A DNA stretch of 49,519 bases from Allobosea sp. AAP35 (GCF_001295925.1 NZ_LJHQ01000040.1:1-49519); one strand, 5' to 3'. Counted from the stretch's first letter, positions 1-10,352 are shown. Notes: generated from the letters alone by a model not told the origin. Numbers and translations: made by a program.

Positions 1-19
1 CCGCCTCCTCCGGAGGCGG
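1..19. repeat. Inverted repeat downstream of nnr
   Basis: The arms CCGCCTCC (1-8) and GGAGGCGG (12-19) are perfect complements around a 3-nt loop. It begins 13 bases past the nnr stop codon on the minus strand, so it may be part of the nnr terminator. The window edge hides any T-run that would follow. Confidence 0.35.
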
Positions 20-31
20 GCCGCTCGCGTT

Positions 32-1558
32 TTAGCCGGGCGCGGCGCTTGACATAGCCTCCGCGAGGAGACGAGCCGCCGCCTCGGGCAGATCATCCGC
101 GATCAGCCCTGGACCCAAGACCTCGCCAGTCCGACCGTGCAGCCAGACTGCCGCGCAGGCGGCCTCGAAGGCCGGCATGCCCTGCGCCAGCAGACCGGCG
201 ATCAATCCGCCGAGAACGTCGCCCGAACCAGCGGTTGCGAGCGCGGGCGTTCCCGTGGTGTTGATCGCTGCCCGACCGTTGGGGCAGGCGATCACCGTGT
301 CAGAGCCCTTTAGGACGATGACCGCACCGCTGTGGGCGGCCGCGCGCCGGGCTTTCGCGAGCTTCGAATCCGCTTGGACAATATCCTCGACGGATCCAAA
401 CAACCGCGCAAACTCGCCTTCATGCGGGGTCATGACGCTTGCGGCGCCTCGACGCCGCAAGCCATGAAGCAAGGAGCCCGATTGTGCGATCAGGGTCAGC
501 GCGTCGGCATCGAAAACGGCGGGCCTTTCGGTTCGCAGCACGGCCGCCACAGCCTCGCGCGCGCGCGCGTCGAGCCCCAGCGCCGGCCCGATCAACACGG
601 CGGACAACCGAGGTTGCGCCAGCACCCGGCCCAACGCCTCGCCATCGGCGACCGAGCGTTGCATCAGCGCGTCGGGCCCACGTGCGGCATGGGCGCTGAG
701 AGTTTCTGGCGGACAGGCGATTGTCACCAGACCTGCACCAACGCGCAACGCCGCACGCGCGCCCAGCCGAGGGGCACCGACGCCCTCCAATCCGCCCGCG
801 ACGACCAGAACGGTGCCGCGCCGAAACTTGTGCGTGTCGGCCGCGTGAATCGGCCACTCCGCCTGCCACAGCATCGGCGCGTTGCGGAACATGAAGGCCG
901 GCCGGTCCGGCGGGAAGCCGTGCTCGATGCCGATGCCGATATCAGCCAAGGTCAGCGTCCCGCACAGAGCGCGGCCCGGCAATAGCAGATGGCCCGGCTT
1001 CGGGCGAAAAAAGGTCACGGTTTCGGTCGCGCGGATGACGGCGCCATCGTGACGACCTGTATCGCCCGACAGGCCGCTGGGAACGTCGACCGCGACCACC
1101 GGCCGCCCTGAGGCGGTGACAGCTTCGACCGCTAACGCGACCTCGCCGTCGAGGGGCCGCGTGAGACCGGCGCCAAACAGTGCGTCGACGATCAGCCCAT
1201 AAGCTTCGGGGACGATCCCCGCGATCGGTTCGACCGAGCCTGTCCACAGCTGCGCCATGGTAGCGGCGTCGCCGGCCAGCCTGTCGCGGTCCCCCACCAA
1301 GCCCAGTGTTACCGGCCGTCCGCGCCGGGCCAGGAGACGCGCTGCGACAAAACCGTCGCCTCCATTATTGCCGGGGCCGCATAGCACGAGGATTCGCGCG
1401 CCAGGCGGCGTGCGCCGATCGACCGCGTCCGCGACCGCCTTCCCCGCCCGCTCCATGAGCACGGCACCGGGCGTCCCGGCGGCAATCGCGCTTGCATCGG
1501 CGGCGGCCATGCCGGCGACGTCGAGGAGGGCAAGGTCGGTGATGGCAGGGACGCTCAT
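32..1558 (-). CDS. nnr: Bifunctional NAD(P)H-hydrate epimerase / ADP-dependent NAD(P)H-hydrate dehydratase
   Basis: This is a metabolite-repair enzyme that epimerises damaged NAD(P)HX and dehydrates it back to NAD(P)H at the expense of ADP. The protein is about 508 aa, the usual size of the fused form. The N-terminal YjeF epimerase half carries PGNNGGDGFVAARLL and VDVPSGLSGDTG. The C-terminal ribokinase-like dehydratase half carries NTTGTPALATAGSGDVLGG, the nucleotide-binding loop with the catalytic Asp. I chose ATG 1558 (MSVPAITD) over an upstream start at 1624 because the family begins close to this point and the extra 22 residues look non-conserved. It is transcribed divergently from glnB, from which it is separated by about 300 bp. 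The family assignment is firm; only the exact start is uncertain. Confidence 0.95.
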   Translation of the reverse strand: MSVPAITDLALLDVAGMAAADASAIAAGTPGAVLMERAGKAVADAVDRRTPPGARILVLCGPGNNGGDGFVAARLLARRGRPVTLGLVGDRDRLAGDAATMAQLWTGSVEPIAGIVPEAYGLIVDALFGAGLTRPLDGEVALAVEAVTASGRPVVAVDVPSGLSGDTGRHDGAVIRATETVTFFRPKPGHLLLPGRALCGTLTLADIGIGIEHGFPPDRPAFMFRNAPMLWQAEWPIHAADTHKFRRGTVLVVAGGLEGVGAPRLGARAALRVGAGLVTIACPPETLSAHAARGPDALMQRSVADGEALGRVLAQPRLSAVLIGPALGLDARAREAVAAVLRTERPAVFDADALTLIAQSGSLLHGLRRRGAASVMTPHEGEFARLFGSVEDIVQADSKLAKARRAAAHSGAVIVLKGSDTVIACPNGRAAINTTGTPALATAGSGDVLGGLIAGLLAQGMPAFEAACAAVWLHGRTGEVLGPGLIADDLPEAAARLLAEAMSSAAPG

Positions 1559-2201
<643 letters not shown>

Positions 2202-2294
2202 GGCTCAACCCGTGCCCTGAGAGTTCGGTGATCCGGAGGTCGAGCGACCCCAGGGATCAATGAGTTGATAAACGACCACAAGAGGAATGCTGAG

Positions 2295-3704
2295 ATGAAG
2301 AACGCCAAGGATGTCCTCAAGGCGATCAAGGACAACGACGTCAAATATGTCGATTTCCGCTTCACCGACCCGCGCGGCAAGTGGCAGCATGTGACGTTCG
2401 ACGTCACCATGATCGACGAGGACATCTTCGCCGAGGGCACGATGTTCGACGGCTCCTCGATCGCCGGCTGGAAGGCGATCAATGAGTCCGACATGCTGCT
2501 GATGCCGGATCCGACGACGGCCTGCATGGACCCGTTCTTCTCGGCCGCGACCATGGTCATCACCTGCGACGTGCTCGAGCCGGCGACCGGCGAGCCCTAT
2601 GGTCGCGACCCGCGCGGCATGGCCAAGAAGGCCGAGGCCTATCTCAAGTCGACCGGCATCGGCGACACGGTCTTCATCGGCCCCGAGGCCGAGTTCTTCG
2701 TCTTCGACGACGTCAAGATTGCTGCCGACCCTTATAATACCGGCTTCAAGCTCGACAATGTCGAGCTGCCCATCAACGGCATGACCGATTATGAGGGTGG
2801 CAATCTCGGCCACCGCATCGCCACCAAGGGCGGCTACTTCCCCGTCCCGCCGCAGGATTCGGCGCAGGACATGCGCGGCGAGATGCTGGCTGCCATGGCG
2901 GCCATGGGCGCCAAGGTCGAGAAGCACCATCACGAGGTCGCCTCCGCCCAGCACGAGCTTGGCCTGAAGTTCGACACGCTGACCCACATGGCCGACACCA
3001 TGCAGGTCTACAAATACGCGATCCACAATGTCGCGCAGAGCTACGGCAAGACCGCGACCTTCATGCCCAAGCCCATCTATGGCGACAACGGCTCGGGCAT
3101 GCATGTCCACCAGTCGATCTGGAAGGGCGGCAAGCCGATCATGGCCGGCAACAAGTACGCCGACCTGTCGCAGGAGTGCCTGTGGTACATCGGCGGCATC
3201 ATCAAGCACGCCAAGTCCCTGAACGCCTTCACCAATCCGTCGACGAACTCCTACAAGCGCCTCGTCCCGGGCTATGAGGCTCCGGTGCTGCTTGCCTATT
3301 CGGCGCGCAACCGCTCGGCCTCCTGCCGTATTCCGTGGACGACCTCGCCGAAGGCCAAGCGCGTCGAGGTTCGGTTCCCCGATCCGATGGCAAACCCCTA
3401 TCTCGCCTTCGCCGCGATGCTGATGGCCGGCCTCGACGGCATCATCAACAAGATCGATCCGGGTCCCGCCATGGACAAGGACCTCTACGACCTGCCGCCG
3501 CGCGAGCTGAAGAAGATCCCGACGGTCTGCGGTTCGCTGCGCGAAGCACTGGATTCGCTCAAGAAGGACAACGCCTATCTCAAGGCCGGCGGCGTCTTCA
3601 ACGACGACTTCATCGAGAGCTATATCGAACTCAAGATGCAGGATGTGGCGCGCTTCGAGATGACGCCGCACCCGGTCGAGTTCGCGATGTACTACTCCTA
3701 TTGA
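2295..3704 (+). CDS. glnA: Glutamine synthetase type I
   Basis: It condenses glutamate and ammonia with ATP to glutamine as a cytoplasmic dodecamer. The protein is 469 aa, typical for GSI-beta. Visible signatures include [17 protein letters not shown] (latch/beta-grasp region), [12 protein letters not shown] (metal-binding Glu), GSGMHVHQS and NRSASCRIP. The adenylylation tyrosine lies in [11 protein letters not shown] at about residue 398, so activity should be controlled by GlnE together with the adjacent PII gene. I chose ATG 2295 ([15 protein letters not shown]) because it follows AGAGGA and matches the family N-terminus; an in-frame upstream start at 2265 would add ten unconserved residues. 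A strong terminator follows at 3776-3804. Confidence 0.98.
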   Translation: MKNAKDVLKAIKDNDVKYVDFRFTDPRGKWQHVTFDVTMIDEDIFAEGTMFDGSSIAGWKAINESDMLLMPDPTTACMDPFFSAATMVITCDVLEPATGEPYGRDPRGMAKKAEAYLKSTGIGDTVFIGPEAEFFVFDDVKIAADPYNTGFKLDNVELPINGMTDYEGGNLGHRIATKGGYFPVPPQDSAQDMRGEMLAAMAAMGAKVEKHHHEVASAQHELGLKFDTLTHMADTMQVYKYAIHNVAQSYGKTATFMPKPIYGDNGSGMHVHQSIWKGGKPIMAGNKYADLSQECLWYIGGIIKHAKSLNAFTNPSTNSYKRLVPGYEAPVLLAYSARNRSASCRIPWTTSPKAKRVEVRFPDPMANPYLAFAAMLMAGLDGIINKIDPGPAMDKDLYDLPPRELKKIPTVCGSLREALDSLKKDNAYLKAGGVFNDDFIESYIELKMQDVARFEMTPHPVEFAMYYSY

Positions 3705-3775
3705 GGGTTTCGGCTGAGCCTTCACGGCCGGCCGCGAGCTTCCTCCCGACCGTGCGTTTCGCGGTCTAACTCAAT

Positions 3776-3804
3776 AGCCGGGGCGTCACAGCCCCGGCTT
3801 TTTT
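3776..3804 (+). terminator. Intrinsic terminator of glnBA
   Basis: A perfect 9-bp stem AGCCGGGGC / GCCCCGGCT with a GTCACA loop is followed by TTTTTT, 72 bp past the glnA stop codon. The geometry is that of a rho-independent terminator on the plus strand. Confidence 0.93.
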
Positions 3805-3949
3805 GTGTCTTGGAAGCCTACCGCAAGGGGCGGACAGGGTTACCGCAAGTCAGCCGGTTGGCGGCTGGCCGTCGCGTCCGGCTGAACGCAAACTTAGCAA
3901 TCTCGTGCCATAGAATCAGGCCGAGCCTCCTGTCGGATTCCAGGGACGC

Positions 3950-5089
3950 ATGCCTTCATCCTCCCCCGTGGCGACCCCCGGCGTCGTCATCTTCGGCTCG
4001 GCGCGACCCATGACATGCGCCGTCATGGACTACGCCCAGCGGCTGGCCGAAGCGATCGATCGGCAGCGCCCCGGCTTCGTGACCCTGCGCATGATCGAAC
4101 CCGACAGGCCGGCGGCCTTCGTCGGAGCGATCGCCGATGTCCTGCGCGAGGGGCAGATCGCGCATTTCCAGCTGCCGATCGAAGGATGGGGCAATGCGCT
4201 CCTGCCGGGTTCGGCGCTGATGGCCGCGCGGCTGATGACGCGTCGCGGCCGGATCGTGACGACGCTGCATGAATGGGCCTCGCTCAACCGTCTGCGTTAT
4301 CTGTCGATGGTGCCCGACATCCTGGCGACGGACGGGTTCATCTTCGTGTCGCGACAGCAGCGCGAAAGCTTCCTCAAGACGCCGCTCGTCGGCACAGCGC
4401 GCAAGGCGGCAGCGACCGTCATTCCTATCGGGCCCAACATCATGCCTTCGCGGATCGACCCGCGTCGCGTCATGCAGGAGCGTGATCGCGTGCGCGGCCA
4501 GGGAGCGACGCAAGCCGACCTCGTCATCGGCTATTTCGGCGTGCTGTACGCCAGCAAGCGCCCTGACATGCTTCTGAGGGTGATCCAGGCCCTGCATCGG
4601 CGCGGGACGAAGGCGCGGCTTCTCGTCTGCGGCGACTTCCTCTGGGACAAGCCTCAGGACCGCGACGCCTTTCTGGGACTGGCAGCTGAGCTCGGGGTTA
4701 TCGACTGGCTCGATTTCCGGGGCCGGATCGACGATCAGAGCGAATTGATGGAAACCCTGTCCGCGGCGGACGTTTTTTTGCTTCCGTTCACGGACGGGAT
4801 CAGCACGCGCCGCAGCAGCTTCCTGGCTGTCAGCCAGCTCGCCACCCCCCTGGTCTCGACGCCGCCCGAAAGAGCCGACGAGTTCGATCTGGCTCCGGCG
4901 CTGCACGCCAAGATCGACAATGCGGCCACGGTTCTGTGCCCCGTCGATGCGGAGCCGGAGACATTTGCCGATGCGGTCCTTGCTGCCCATGCCCATCGGG
5001 CCGAGGCGTCGGCGGTGGACCTGGCCGCGTCATGGGACGACGCGGCTCTCGCCCATCTGTCATTCTACGACCGGATCGCGGCCGGCTAG
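3950..5089 (+). CDS. Glycosyltransferase, GT-B fold (GT4-like)
   Basis: A predicted cytoplasmic glycosyltransferase of 379 aa. The N-terminal half contains VIFGSARPMTCAVMDYAQRL and VTTLHEWASLNRLRYLS. The C-terminal half contains IGYFGVLYASKRPDMLLRV, the turn that starts the donor-binding domain in GT4-type enzymes, and FLLPFTDGISTRRSSFLAV near the place where the family usually has its E-x7-E motif. The donor and acceptor cannot be read from the sequence. It converges with a flippase-like gene and overlaps its 3' end by 30 bp, so the two probably serve the same surface glycan. No Wzy, Wzc or other assembly genes are in the window. Confidence 0.8.
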   Translation: MPSSSPVATPGVVIFGSARPMTCAVMDYAQRLAEAIDRQRPGFVTLRMIEPDRPAAFVGAIADVLREGQIAHFQLPIEGWGNALLPGSALMAARLMTRRGRIVTTLHEWASLNRLRYLSMVPDILATDGFIFVSRQQRESFLKTPLVGTARKAAATVIPIGPNIMPSRIDPRRVMQERDRVRGQGATQADLVIGYFGVLYASKRPDMLLRVIQALHRRGTKARLLVCGDFLWDKPQDRDAFLGLAAELGVIDWLDFRGRIDDQSELMETLSAADVFLLPFTDGISTRRSSFLAVSQLATPLVSTPPERADEFDLAPALHAKIDNAATVLCPVDAEPETFADAVLAAHAHRAEASAVDLAASWDDAALAHLSFYDRIAAG

Positions 5090-6520
5090 CATCGATCGGG
5101 TTTCGACGCGAGCGGCTGTCGGGGCGGCCGGCTGGAGCTGGGCGCTGCGCATGCCGCGAAACAGAAGCCACAACGCCGCGAGGCACAGGAGGCCGATGAC
5201 GGCCAACCCGGCCAGGGCCGAGACCGAAAGGGCGCCGGTTCCGTCCAACTGCCGTATTGCGACTGCCAGAGCTGTCGCGGCCAGCGCCAGCGGCAACCAT
5301 GGCAGCCGGAACGGCAGGGTCCGCAACAGCACCAGACCCGGCAGCATGGCCAGGGCGGCGCCCACCGTCGCGCCTGCCAGAAGGATGATACCGGTGAAGC
5401 CGAACCCGCTCATCGCAAGCAGGGCCGCGATGTTCAACAGCACGCAGTCGGCCACCGCCAGCAGGAGAATGACCGGCAGGCGGCGCGTGAGATGGGCTGG
5501 CGTCGGCAGCATCGTCTGGATCAGCGCGCGCATCGCGGCAATCGCGATGACGAAAGGTGCTGCCTGCAGAAACCCGGCTTGCAGATCGCCGGCAATCAGA
5601 AACGGTACGGCAGGTCCCAGGACCGCCAGCAGACCGGCCGCGGTCATCAGAGTCAGCCCCGTCAGCAGGCCGTAATACTGCCCCAGCGAGCGGTCGAAGT
5701 CATCGCCACGCGGCACACGGTCATACAGCGCGACGATGTGCGGATAGCATGTTCCCTGAACGGCCTGGACCATCATGATGAAGGGCCGCTGCAGCAGATC
5801 GATCGCCAGCAGGGCACCAGCCGCGGCTTGAGCGCCCAGCACCGCCGTCAGAATTGCCTTGAGGCCGATCGGTGCCAGCAGCGAAGCCACGGAGGCGCCG
5901 GCCGACACGCTGCCATAGACGAGATGTTTGCGAACCAGAGCCAGGTCCGGGGCTACGAGCCGGCCGCCGATGCCGCGCGTGAAGCCGATCAGGACGACAC
6001 CATACAGACAATACCCAGCCAGCAGCCCAGCCATGGCCCAGAACACCGTCTGACCAAGGACCGCTCCCGCCAATGTGGCGGCGGTCAGAATCGTCGCGCG
6101 CGCACTCTGCAACCACGAGAACGCCCGAAACGCGATTCGGAACCGTAGCATCGAGAGATGCAGATCGGAGCTGCCTTGAAAGATGGCAACGCAGGTGCCC
6201 ATCAACGCCATATCCCCTGGCAACCCGAGGCGCCAGGCCACCAGCCCTATGGCGACGGAAGCGATTGCGCTGACGAGGCAGCCGAACCGCATCGCATGAC
6301 GCTCCGCCGTTTCGCTGGCGACGGACGGGCCGGGATAGAACCGGCTGCAGGCAAAGCGGATCCACTCGAATGCGAGAATGGCGCCGAACTGGCTGATCGC
6401 GATGAAGAAGGAATAGACCGTGTAGTCGGCCGCCGGCAAAAGCCGCGAGATGGCGACGACCAGCCCCAGCGCCAGGGCGGCCTGATAAAAATAGGCGCCT
6501 GCTGCCGCCAGTTGCGCCAT
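5060..6520 (-). CDS. Polysaccharide flippase-like (Wzx/MATE-fold) membrane protein
   Basis: A 486-aa polytopic inner-membrane protein with roughly 12-14 hydrophobic segments spread over its length, beginning with YFYQAALALGLVVAISRLLP. Length and layout fit lipid-linked oligosaccharide flippases (RfbX/Wzx superfamily). The assignment is by architecture, not by a catalytic motif, and other MOP-superfamily exporters remain possible. The start is firm: an in-frame TAG lies three codons upstream of ATG 6520. Its 3' end overlaps the convergent glycosyltransferase gene by 30 bp. The basic, Ala/Pro-rich C-terminal tail is likely cytoplasmic. Confidence 0.75.
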   Translation of the reverse strand: MAQLAAAGAYFYQAALALGLVVAISRLLPAADYTVYSFFIAISQFGAILAFEWIRFACSRFYPGPSVASETAERHAMRFGCLVSAIASVAIGLVAWRLGLPGDMALMGTCVAIFQGSSDLHLSMLRFRIAFRAFSWLQSARATILTAATLAGAVLGQTVFWAMAGLLAGYCLYGVVLIGFTRGIGGRLVAPDLALVRKHLVYGSVSAGASVASLLAPIGLKAILTAVLGAQAAAGALLAIDLLQRPFIMMVQAVQGTCYPHIVALYDRVPRGDDFDRSLGQYYGLLTGLTLMTAAGLLAVLGPAVPFLIAGDLQAGFLQAAPFVIAIAAMRALIQTMLPTPAHLTRRLPVILLLAVADCVLLNIAALLAMSGFGFTGIILLAGATVGAALAMLPGLVLLRTLPFRLPWLPLALAATALAVAIRQLDGTGALSVSALAGLAVIGLLCLAALWLLFRGMRSAQLQPAAPTAARVETRSMLAGRDPVVE

Positions 6521-7145
6521 CGCGCTCTACTCTCGCTTGGTATCGGAGGCCAACACGCGGCGCGCCGTGGCCCAACGGGCCGCGACGCGAGGCGAACCCC
6601 GGGGCGGAACCCTGGGCTGCAAAGGTTGATTTTCCGCTATGCGGTCAGCGCAGCATCAGGCCAGAGCGAGGATCGACACGACCGTCACCATCGCCACGCC
6701 ACACATCATGGCCGGGTAACGCATGGTATGAAGCCTGGTCCAACGCCAGCGCGGGAGCACCGGCATGTCCTCATGTCCGAACGCCTCGCCGGCAGAGCGC
6801 GCGACCCGCTCCAGCCCTGCCGATCTGAGATTCGGCACCCATGCCCCTGACGCCACGATATCCCCCTGCATGTTTTGATCATGGCCCGGGAGCGGCCATG
6901 GCCCCCCTGCGATTCTCGATTCCGATTTCGGACCCTTGAAGCGCTAAGGTGGCCTAGGCCCATCGGTTCCGTCTTGCTCCAGTGTGTGGTTCCGCATGAC
7001 CTCGTGATGACGCGGAGATTTCATCGGCGCGCCCTTCCCTGTAGGAAGAGCCGCAGCGCGGCTAAGCCGCATCGGTGCGACTGCATGAGCGCGGATGCAT
7101 CTGCGATAGAGTTCAAGACGGCGAATCACAGGACCTGCGGACACG
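6521..7145. other. 625-bp gap between flippase-like gene and parE
   Basis: This is the longest stretch without a confident gene. It must carry the promoters of the flippase-like gene (minus) and parE (plus). It contains one possible 71-codon minus-strand reading frame with a hydrophobic C-terminus (6656-6871), listed separately. I saw no tRNA, no T-tailed terminator hairpin and no repeat shared with the rest of the window. Confidence 0.4.
6656..6871 (-). CDS. Possible small membrane protein (hypothetical)
   Basis: A 71-codon frame whose last 20 or so residues, YPAMMCGVAMVTVVSILALA, could form one membrane helix, preceded by a basic, aromatic stretch (RWRWTRLHTMRY). I do not recognise it. No good Shine-Dalgarno sequence precedes the ATG at 6871; an internal ATG before PVLPRWRW has a GAGG very close to it. 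It may be real or a chance open frame in GC-rich DNA. Confidence 0.25.
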   Translation of the reverse strand: MQGDIVASGAWVPNLRSAGLERVARSAGEAFGHEDMPVLPRWRWTRLHTMRYPAMMCGVAMVTVVSILALA

Positions 7146-9281
7146 ATGGCGGAGCACGGCGATCTATTCGGCACCGATGCGGAGCAGCCGGCGACGGCCG
7201 CTCCGGCGCTCGCGTCGCCGCGATCGGGGGCTCCGGCCCGCGCGACAACGTCCCGACCCGGGGCATCGGAGACCGATTCGGCAAGCACACGGCTTGCCCA
7301 GCCCACAGCCCCGACGCCGCCGCGCAACGGCACACTTTCGGAGACGGGTTACGACGCCTCCGCGATCGAGGTGCTGGAGGGATTGGAGCCCGTGCGGCGC
7401 CGGCCCGGCATGTATATCGGCGGCACCGACGAGCGTGCTTTGCATCATCTCTTCGCTGAAGTGATCGACAACGCCATGGATGAGGCGGTGGCGGGCCACG
7501 CCAGTTTCATCGATGTCGAAGTGCTCGACGACGGATCGATCGCGGTGACCGACAACGGCCGCGGCATCCCCGTCGATCCGCATCCAAAGTTCCCCGGGAA
7601 ATCGGCGCTCGAAGTCATCATGACGACGCTGCATGCCGGCGGCAAATTCGATTCCAAGGCCTATGAGACCTCCGGCGGCCTGCACGGCGTCGGCGTGTCG
7701 GTGGTCAACGCGCTGTCCGACCGCCTCGAGGTCGAGGTCGCACGCGGCAAGACGCTGTATCGTCAGGTTTTCTCTCGCGGCCTGCCGCAGGGACCGCTGG
7801 AGACCGTCGGGGCCGTGGCCAACCGGCGCGGGACGCGCGTGCGCTTCCATCCCGATCCGCAGATCTTCGGCGAGGCCGCCCATTTCGTGCCGGCGCGGCT
7901 GTTCAGAATGGCGCGCTCGAAGGCCTATCTCTTCGGCGGCGTCGAGATTCGCTGGCGCTGCGCGCCGAGCCTGCTGAACCCCGAGGGCGATGTCGCCGCA
8001 GAGGCGGTGTTCAAATTTCCCGGCGGCTTGCGCGATTACCTGTCGCGCGAGATCGAGGGCAAGGATCTCGTCGCCGAGCCGATCTTTGCCGGCAAGATCA
8101 CCAGGCCCGGCAGCCACGGCTCGCTGGAATGGGCGATCGCCTGGCTGGCGACCGGCGAGGACGGCTTCTCGTCATCCTATTGCAACACGATTCCCACGCC
8201 CGAGGGCGGCACCCATGAGCAGGGGTTGCGCATCGCCCTACTACGCGGCTTGCGCGACCACGCCGAGCGCATCGGCCAGTCCAAGCGCATGGCGCAGGTC
8301 ACCTCCGACGACGTGATGGCGACCTGCGCGGCGATGCTCTCGGTCTTCATCCGCGAGCCCGAATTCCAGGGCCAGACCAAGGACAAGCTGGCGACGCTGG
8401 AGGCCTCCCGCATCGTCGAGAACGCGGTGCGCGACGCCTTCGACCACTGGCTCGCCCAGGCACCGCAGCAGGCGCTCAAGCTGCTCGACTGGTCGGTCGA
8501 TCGGGCGGATGAGCGCCTGCGCCGCCGGCTCGAAAAGGAAGTCTCGCGCAAGACCGCGACCAAGAAGCTGAGATTGCCCGGCAAGCTTGCCGATTGCAGC
8601 AATGCGGGTGCGGCGGGCTCGGAGATCTTCATCGTCGAGGGCGATTCGGCCGGCGGCTCGGCCAAGCAGGCGCGCAACCGCGCGACGCAGGCGATCCTGC
8701 CGCTGCGCGGCAAGATCCTCAACGTCGCCAATGCGACGCGCGAGAAGCTCAATGCCAATCAGCAGCTTGCGGATCTAATCCTGGCGCTGGGCTGCGGCAT
8801 AGGCAGCCAGTTCCGCGAGGACGACCTCCGCTACGAGAAGGTCATTGTGATGACCGACGCCGATGTTGACGGCGCCCATATCGCTTCGCTCTTGGTCACC
8901 TTCTTCTGGCGCCAGATGCCGCGGCTGATCGAGAAGGGGCATCTCTATCTTGCCGTGCCGCCGCTCTACCGGCTCCAGCATGGCGGCAAATCGGTCTATG
9001 CCCGCAACGATCTCCACAAGGACGAGCTGATTGCTTCGGTGTTCAAGGGAAAGAAACCCGAGATCAGCCGCTTCAAGGGCCTGGGCGAAATGATGCCGGC
9101 CCAGCTCAAGGAGACCACGATGGATCCGGCCAGGCGGATCCTGCTCAAGGTCATGGTCGAGCACGAGGCCCGCGAGGAGACGGCTGACGTGGTCGAGCGG
9201 CTCATGGGCAACAAGCCGGAAGCGCGCTTCCTGTTCATCCAGGAGCGGGCGGCCTTCGCGGGCGAGCTGATCGATCTGTGA
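7146..9281 (+). CDS. parE: DNA topoisomerase IV subunit B
   Basis: ATPase subunit of topoisomerase IV, which decatenates sister chromosomes with ParC. The protein is 711 aa. GHKL ATPase motifs are visible: EVIDNAMDEAVAGH, DNGRGIPVD and GGLHGVGVSVVNALS. The TOPRIM domain shows EGDSAGGSAKQARNR and MTDADVDGAHI. The C-terminus carries RFKGLGEMMPAQL. The lack of the long GyrB insert and the short C-terminus favour ParE over GyrB. The first 65 or so residues are Ala/Pro/Thr-rich and probably disordered; a downstream start is possible, since conserved sequence begins near GYDASAIEVLEGLEPVRRRP. parC is not in the window. Confidence 0.95.
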   Translation: MAEHGDLFGTDAEQPATAAPALASPRSGAPARATTSRPGASETDSASTRLAQPTAPTPPRNGTLSETGYDASAIEVLEGLEPVRRRPGMYIGGTDERALHHLFAEVIDNAMDEAVAGHASFIDVEVLDDGSIAVTDNGRGIPVDPHPKFPGKSALEVIMTTLHAGGKFDSKAYETSGGLHGVGVSVVNALSDRLEVEVARGKTLYRQVFSRGLPQGPLETVGAVANRRGTRVRFHPDPQIFGEAAHFVPARLFRMARSKAYLFGGVEIRWRCAPSLLNPEGDVAAEAVFKFPGGLRDYLSREIEGKDLVAEPIFAGKITRPGSHGSLEWAIAWLATGEDGFSSSYCNTIPTPEGGTHEQGLRIALLRGLRDHAERIGQSKRMAQVTSDDVMATCAAMLSVFIREPEFQGQTKDKLATLEASRIVENAVRDAFDHWLAQAPQQALKLLDWSVDRADERLRRRLEKEVSRKTATKKLRLPGKLADCSNAGAAGSEIFIVEGDSAGGSAKQARNRATQAILPLRGKILNVANATREKLNANQQLADLILALGCGIGSQFREDDLRYEKVIVMTDADVDGAHIASLLVTFFWRQMPRLIEKGHLYLAVPPLYRLQHGGKSVYARNDLHKDELIASVFKGKKPEISRFKGLGEMMPAQLKETTMDPARRILLKVMVEHEAREETADVVERLMGNKPEARFLFIQERAAFAGELIDL

Positions 9282-9395
9282 TTTCCGCGATGTCATCGTC
9301 CCGCGCAACGGTCTGCTAACCCTCTTTTTACGGCTGATACCCCATGGTCGCTCTCGAAGGGCGCCAGCATGCGTCCCGACACGCGGGAGCGCCGG

Positions 9396-9653
9396 ATGCG
9401 GCTCATCGATCTGTTCTTGAAGAACCAGCGCGGCTCCATGGTCGCCGATGTCGCGAAGGCGGGTGCAGCGATCGGGTTGCTCTCGCTTCTCGCCGCCAAT
9501 CTTGTCGCCACGCGGACAGAGCAGTTCGACCGCGACCGGCTGGCGAAGGTGGCGGCCGCAGCTTCCGGAAGGAACGGCGACCCGATGACGACCGGATCCC
9601 TCCGCAAGGCCGTCAGCGAAACGAAGCTCGACCCTTGCATTCTGCCGCGCTGA
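9396..9653 (+). CDS. Small Flp-like single-TM protein (hypothetical)
   Basis: An 85-aa protein with layout FLKNQRGSMVADVAKAG followed by a hydrophobic stretch (AAIGLLSLLAANLVA) and a charged tail. This resembles Flp/TadE-type pilins, in which a short basic leader ending in Gly is followed by an acidic residue at +5 and a membrane helix. Here the residues after Gly are SMVADV, with Asp where Flp has Glu and no following Tyr, so processing by a CpaA-type peptidase is uncertain. ATG 9396 was chosen over 9369 because GGGAG lies 6 nt upstream. No tad/cpa genes are nearby. The function is unknown. Confidence 0.6.
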   Translation: MRLIDLFLKNQRGSMVADVAKAGAAIGLLSLLAANLVATRTEQFDRDRLAKVAAAASGRNGDPMTTGSLRKAVSETKLDPCILPR

Positions 9654-9656
9654 AGC

Positions 9657-10352
9657 TCAGGCGAGCCAGGCCAGCAGTTCGCGCGTCACTCGATCTGGCT
9701 GCTCCAGCGTCGAGAGATGGCCGCAACCGGGGATGGTGACCAGCCGCGCGGGGGCACCGATGCCACTGGATATCTCATGCGCCTCGGCCGGAGGCGTGAT
9801 CAGGTCCTCCTCGCCGACCAGAACGAGCGTCGGCACCTTGATCGCCGCGAGCCCCGGCCGCGAATCCGGCCGGCCCATGATCGCGCGTTGCTGACGGACG
9901 AAACCGCCGGCGCCGATCCGTTCGGCCATCGCGCGCACGCTCAGGCGCAAGGGTTCGTCGGCCAGACGGTCCGGCGCGACCAGCTTTTGCCAGAGCAAAG
10001 TCGTGACATTGTCGAAGGCGCCCCTCTCGGCCAGGGCAATCATCTGCTCGCGTGGCGCATTGGTCTCCGGTGTCGCCGGTTTGGCGCTGGTGTCGAGCAA
10101 GGCGAGTCGCGTCACCCGCTCCGGCGCCTGGCGCATCACTTCGAAGGCGGCATAGCCGCCCATCGAGAGGCCGCACAGCGCAAAACGCGCCGGCGCGACC
10201 GCGAGCAGGCGCGCGACGAGGCCGGCAAGGCTCTCGTCCTGGTCGTGCTGCGCCACCAGGATCGGCCGGCCGGGAGCCAGCGCCGGGCATTGCGGCGCAT
10301 AGAGGCTGGCATCGCAACTCAGGCCCGGGATCAGGACAAGGGGTTCGGTCAT
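9657..10352 (-). CDS. Alpha/beta-fold hydrolase
   Basis: A 231-aa serine hydrolase. The oxyanion region is LVLIPGLSCDASLY, the nucleophile elbow is CGLSMGGYAAFE, the acid is in LVGEEDLITPP, and the catalytic His is in IPGCGHLSTLEQP. The substrate is unknown; the short cap domain suits small esters or enol-lactones. The end lies 3 bp from the stop of the convergent small Flp-like gene. I chose ATG 10352 (MTEPLVLIPG) because conserved sequence starts there and GAGGAG lies upstream; an ATG at 10409 would add 19 residues and overlap the helicase's upstream region. Confidence 0.88.
   Translation of the reverse strand: MTEPLVLIPGLSCDASLYAPQCPALAPGRPILVAQHDQDESLAGLVARLLAVAPARFALCGLSMGGYAAFEVMRQAPERVTRLALLDTSAKPATPETNAPREQMIALAERGAFDNVTTLLWQKLVAPDRLADEPLRLSVRAMAERIGAGGFVRQQRAIMGRPDSRPGLAAIKVPTLVLVGEEDLITPPAEAHEISSGIGAPARLVTIPGCGHLSTLEQPDRVTRELLAWLA

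Noticed and set aside
2205..3725. A 506-codon open frame on the minus strand
   Set aside because: Antisense to glnA; its composition is that of a codon-bias shadow.
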